Shown: positions 20,143 to 22,211 of the stretch, piece by piece
Layout of the letters: each line of letters begins with the position of its first letter
Numbering within the stretch: position 1 is the stretch's first letter
Assembly (NCBI GenBank): GCA_009801015.1
Contig: VHZZ01001364.1
Span: forward strand, 72,820-95,030
Reading direction: 5' to 3'
Length of the DNA: 22,211 nt
Source of the DNA: Silene noctiflora
Lineage: Eukaryota; Streptophyta; Magnoliopsida; Caryophyllales; Caryophyllaceae
The notes under the pieces: model-generated
The model's database searches: none
The model's input: only the letters and a program-made list of their open reading frames with translations
Told to the model about the DNA's origin: nothing
Position numbers and translations under genes: made by a program

Positions 20143-20465
20143 TCAAGTTGGACCATGGAGATCAAGAATGCCCATCTTGTGAAGAAGGTAAGCAAATTGA
20201 TGTGTGCCTAAAGCCTTAGTGAAGATGTCGGCTAGCTACTCCTTGGTGGCCACATAAGAAGGCTGGATTAACCCGTCTATAAAGGCATTTCGGACAAAAT
20301 GACAGTCCATTTCAATATGCTTCATTCTCTTATGAAAAACTAGCTTTTGGGCAAGATATAAGGCAGATTTACTATCACAAAACAAGCGTATAGGCTGTGG
20401 AGGAGATAAAACCAAACTCTTTAAGCCATTTCAGTTCAGAGACCGCGGCAGCCATGGACTTGTAT
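20143..20465 (-). pseudogene. Copia RNase H remnant
   Basis: On the minus strand, short readable blocks match the copia RNase H: SMAAAVSELKWLK, then KHIEMDCHFVRNAFIDG, and a terminal block ending KMGILDLHGPT before the stop. These are the end of the pol polyprotein. The region is broken and lacks the upstream pol domains. It is described only as a fossil. Confidence 0.75.
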
Positions 20466-20522
20466 TTGTCAAAGCAACCCATAAATTGGACTAGCTAATA
20501 CGAGTAATCTAGGCCTAATACA

Positions 20523-20796
20523 AACTCTACTAGCAGCTTACGAAAATTTCATCAATTCAATTCCGGAAACATAAAAATATTACGAATCGATACGACATAG
20601 AGCAGATGACTCTCAGCATTCTAACCAAAATCAAACTACAGAAATCATCACTAACGCACAAAAGCTCATGTGCTACATTGTTATCAGAATAATTTATCAT
20701 CCACATAAACAAAATCTCAAGATTTATAATTAAAGAAATGCATGAATTAATTAAGGAAAAAGGTACAGAGATAAATAATGAGAAAACGGAAAACAG
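20523..20796 (-). other. Possible first-intron sequence of a minus-strand gene
   Basis: On the minus strand this begins GTGACTG after a purine-rich exon end and is T-rich, as plant introns are. There is no open frame. It is then interrupted by the copia fossil. This reading depends on the exon call at 20797-20979. Confidence 0.3.
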
Positions 20797-20979
20797 TCAC
20801 CTCCATGGAGAAGGAGCCCTGCATGGCATGAACAGGCTGAAATAGCAGCAGGCTATAAGGATTACTGAAGCGGCGACACATAGGCGGTGGCGGTTGCGGT
20901 TGCGGTGGCGGCGGCGGCAATAACGCTCACCCTTGTTATTTCTCGCCCCTAATTTGTGTTTCTTCTTGATTTTTTTCAA
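20797..20979 (-). other. Possible 5' exon of a minus-strand host gene
   Basis: A GC-rich island (GCCGCCGCCGCCACCGCAAC on the minus strand) in AT-rich DNA, with a CT-rich region upstream of it and a splice-donor-like CCATGGAG/GTGACT near 20800. One frame is open for 60 codons with a basic run (RRRHRNRNRHR) and a hydrophobic segment (LCVAASVILIACCYFSLFMP), as in a membrane anchor, but it has no ATG. An ATG in another frame lies at about 20884, and a 21-codon upstream frame opens further 5'. It may therefore be a non-coding or partly coding first exon, or simply a GC-rich repeat. No function is assigned. Confidence 0.3.
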
Positions 20980-21274
20980 TTTTGACCTTCGTCTTCGTCA
21001 TTCACTTTTCTCCAAAATTCTCCAAATTATTTTAACTAGAATTTTAATGCAAACTACCCCTACGAATTATTTGTTTTTTCGTCTATTTACAATATATTTT
21101 CTATTACTATTTTTAGAAAATGTTTGCGTGACCCAAATTTAACTAATTATACGGTGTAATAGTATGTTTGTATGGTCCAAATTTAATTATATGATAAAAT
21201 CGTGTATTTCCTTAATTTTTGTGTCAAAGTGAAAGAGGGTTATTGAGAATAGGTCGGAGTAAAAAAAATTCTTT

Positions 21275-21440
21275 AGGATGACGAAACTCGCAGTCGCTAC
21301 CTTAAGTACGCACTGGGTAAATTCTCAAATATACGTAATAGCCTGCAAACCATTTAAATTAGATTAGTCATCGGAGGACTCGAAGTCTACAAATCATAAA
21401 TACTCTACTAGATTGCTTCATCCTCAAGAGGTTTGAAGGG
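21275..21440 (-). mobile_element. tRNA-derived SINE, minus strand, uninterrupted copy
   Basis: On the minus strand the head reads GAGGATGAAGCAATCTAGTA (compare tRNA box A) and then ACTTCGAGTCCTCC (box B-like). The tail part GGTAGCGACTGCGAGTTTC corresponds to the other copy at 5336-5838. No clean poly(A) tail is left at its 3' end. The two copies are well diverged, so both are old. Confidence 0.55.
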
Positions 21441-21621
21441 TGGAATAGAAGGTGAAAGAAGTTGATTTTTTTTAGTCAGTCCAAATTTTTGAAAATGAGC
21501 TCAAAATATGGTTCGTTCGTGTGAAGAGTAAGAACCGGCTCAGGCTCTATTCAAGAACAAATGAAACGCTTTCTACTTCAGGAACAAGCATAAAGAAATT
21601 GATCCCTCTTTTATATTTATA

Positions 21622-21660
21622 CTAGATTTCATGCCCGTGCGTTGCACGGATTTCTAAATT
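21622..21660 (-). mobile_element. Helitron-like 3' end, minus strand
   Basis: On the minus strand, the hairpin CCGTGC-AAC-GCACGG (plus-strand 21635-21649) is followed by CTAG at 21625-21622 and then T. Hairpin about ten bases before CTRR and a T flank is the Helitron 3' signature. The body would run to the right for an unknown length, and no 5' TC end can be fixed before 22177. Confidence 0.6.
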
Positions 21661-22177
21661 ATTTTTTACTTTTGAATGAGCTTACGATAAATAAATGTAA
21701 ATTATTATACATAAAAAATGTAAATTTAAAAATAAATGTCCTAAAATCAATTTACAATGGAGGTCGAGTAACTCATTTGTTTATATATATTTAGTATGAT
21801 TTAAACTCTAATCCCTATTTGTATTTTTTTTACCGCAAGCAAAAGCGATGACGAGGCAGGAATTAGTGTACAACTAATTAAAAATCAGAGTATAACATGA
21901 ATAACTTTAATATTTTTACTAAGAAAAGAAAGAAGTAAAGCGTCGTAGTATTATCTCGTAAAATCAATTACTAATTACTCGTATCTTTTGTGTACTTTTT
22001 CATGTTGATTGTTATATATAGTCAATGTGTACGTGAATGGTGATGAGAAACGTTTGATAACAAATCAAAGAGTATGATGTATAGTAGAGTTCTACTCAAC
22101 GACTTCACAAATGTTTCTAAATAGTTGTAACTTGTAATGCCACTTCTACAGTTGTTGTCTACTCATTATTGTCCTGG
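21661..22177. other. AT-rich stretch, probable Helitron body, no gene
   Basis: No open frame or recognised motif. It lies between a minus-strand Helitron 3' end and a CACTA end, so it may be wholly transposon-derived. Confidence 0.35.
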
Positions 22178-22211
22178 CACTACTACAATTTAGGGCAAGG
22201 AGAACGCCACT
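22178..22211 (+). mobile_element. CACTA (En/Spm) transposon terminus, cut by window end
   Basis: CACTACTACAATTTAGGG is the classical terminal inverted repeat start of plant CACTA elements. The element runs out of the window, so its partner end, 3-base duplication and coding content cannot be judged. Confidence 0.6.

Larger units (their letters stand above)
19312..20522 (-). mobile_element. Ty1/copia fossil, 3' end only
   Basis: Read on the minus strand, a remnant of the pol C-terminus (RNase H) at about 20465-20143 is followed by about 100 bases of 3' untranslated sequence and then an LTR (20044-19312). Protein and LTR order fit the 3' end of a copia element. The rest of pol, gag and the 5' LTR are absent, and the coding part is broken in several places. 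The right edge holds short repeats of the element's own 3' region, so the truncation involved rearrangement. An old copy. Confidence 0.75.

Noticed and set aside
21380-21440. tRNA gene on the minus strand
   Set aside because: Box A and box B-like words are eroded and the stems do not close. The segment repeats at 5750-5838 within a SINE.
1-22211. Organelle insert, CRISPR array, rRNA cluster or toxin-antitoxin-like pair
   Set aside because: I looked for plastid or mitochondrial gene words, regularly spaced repeats and paired small genes and saw none.

Overview
This window is nuclear DNA of a flowering plant. It is AT-rich, it contains an eight-exon GT-AG gene of a family known from land plants, and it is full of plant-type repeats: an L1-type LINE with a fused RNase H, Ty1/copia and probable Ty3/gypsy LTR fossils, a TRIM-like element, Stowaway, Tourist and hAT-like MITEs, tRNA-derived SINEs, Helitron ends and a CACTA end. 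The recurring TACGGAGTA/TACTCCGTA word and the CTCCCTC-type Stowaway ends recall Caryophyllales genomes such as spinach, beet or quinoa, but that placement is a weak inference. Isolated N bases (7125-7268) and an N next to a 36-base A run (15250) point to a draft assembly.

Layout. 1-728: end of a long terminal repeat that lies directly against a 5'-truncated, decayed LINE (729 to about 3355). 3356-9920: a gene-poor repeat field holding Stowaway copies, a CGGGT-rich hAT-like repeat, a minus-strand SINE with another element inserted in it, a Tourist-like MITE with nested inverted repeats, a solo copia LTR, a Helitron 3' end, a TRIM-like element and two further inverted-repeat elements. 9920-11730: AT-rich sequence with no gene that I can support.

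11841-17094: the one clear host gene, on the plus strand. It encodes a 398-residue VAN3-binding/FORKED1-like protein (auxin-canalisation domain plus PH domain). I assembled it from eight exons whose phases all agree, including a 38-base micro-exon that an open-reading-frame scan cannot find. The coding exons look intact. The introns carry a tandem duplication (intron 1), a degenerate MITE (intron 2) and a clean Stowaway copy (intron 5).

17095-22211: downstream DNA with local direct repeats, then the 3' end of a minus-strand copia fossil (19312-20522), a possible first exon of a minus-strand host gene (20797-20979), a second SINE copy, a minus-strand Helitron end, and the start of a CACTA transposon cut by the window edge.

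I see no operon-like set, CRISPR array, rRNA gene or functional tRNA gene, and no clearly new multi-gene system. The best leads are the frame-setting micro-exon, the nested Tourist element, the element-in-SINE insertion, the TRIM-like element, the rearranged flanks of the copia fossil and the possible minus-strand first exon.
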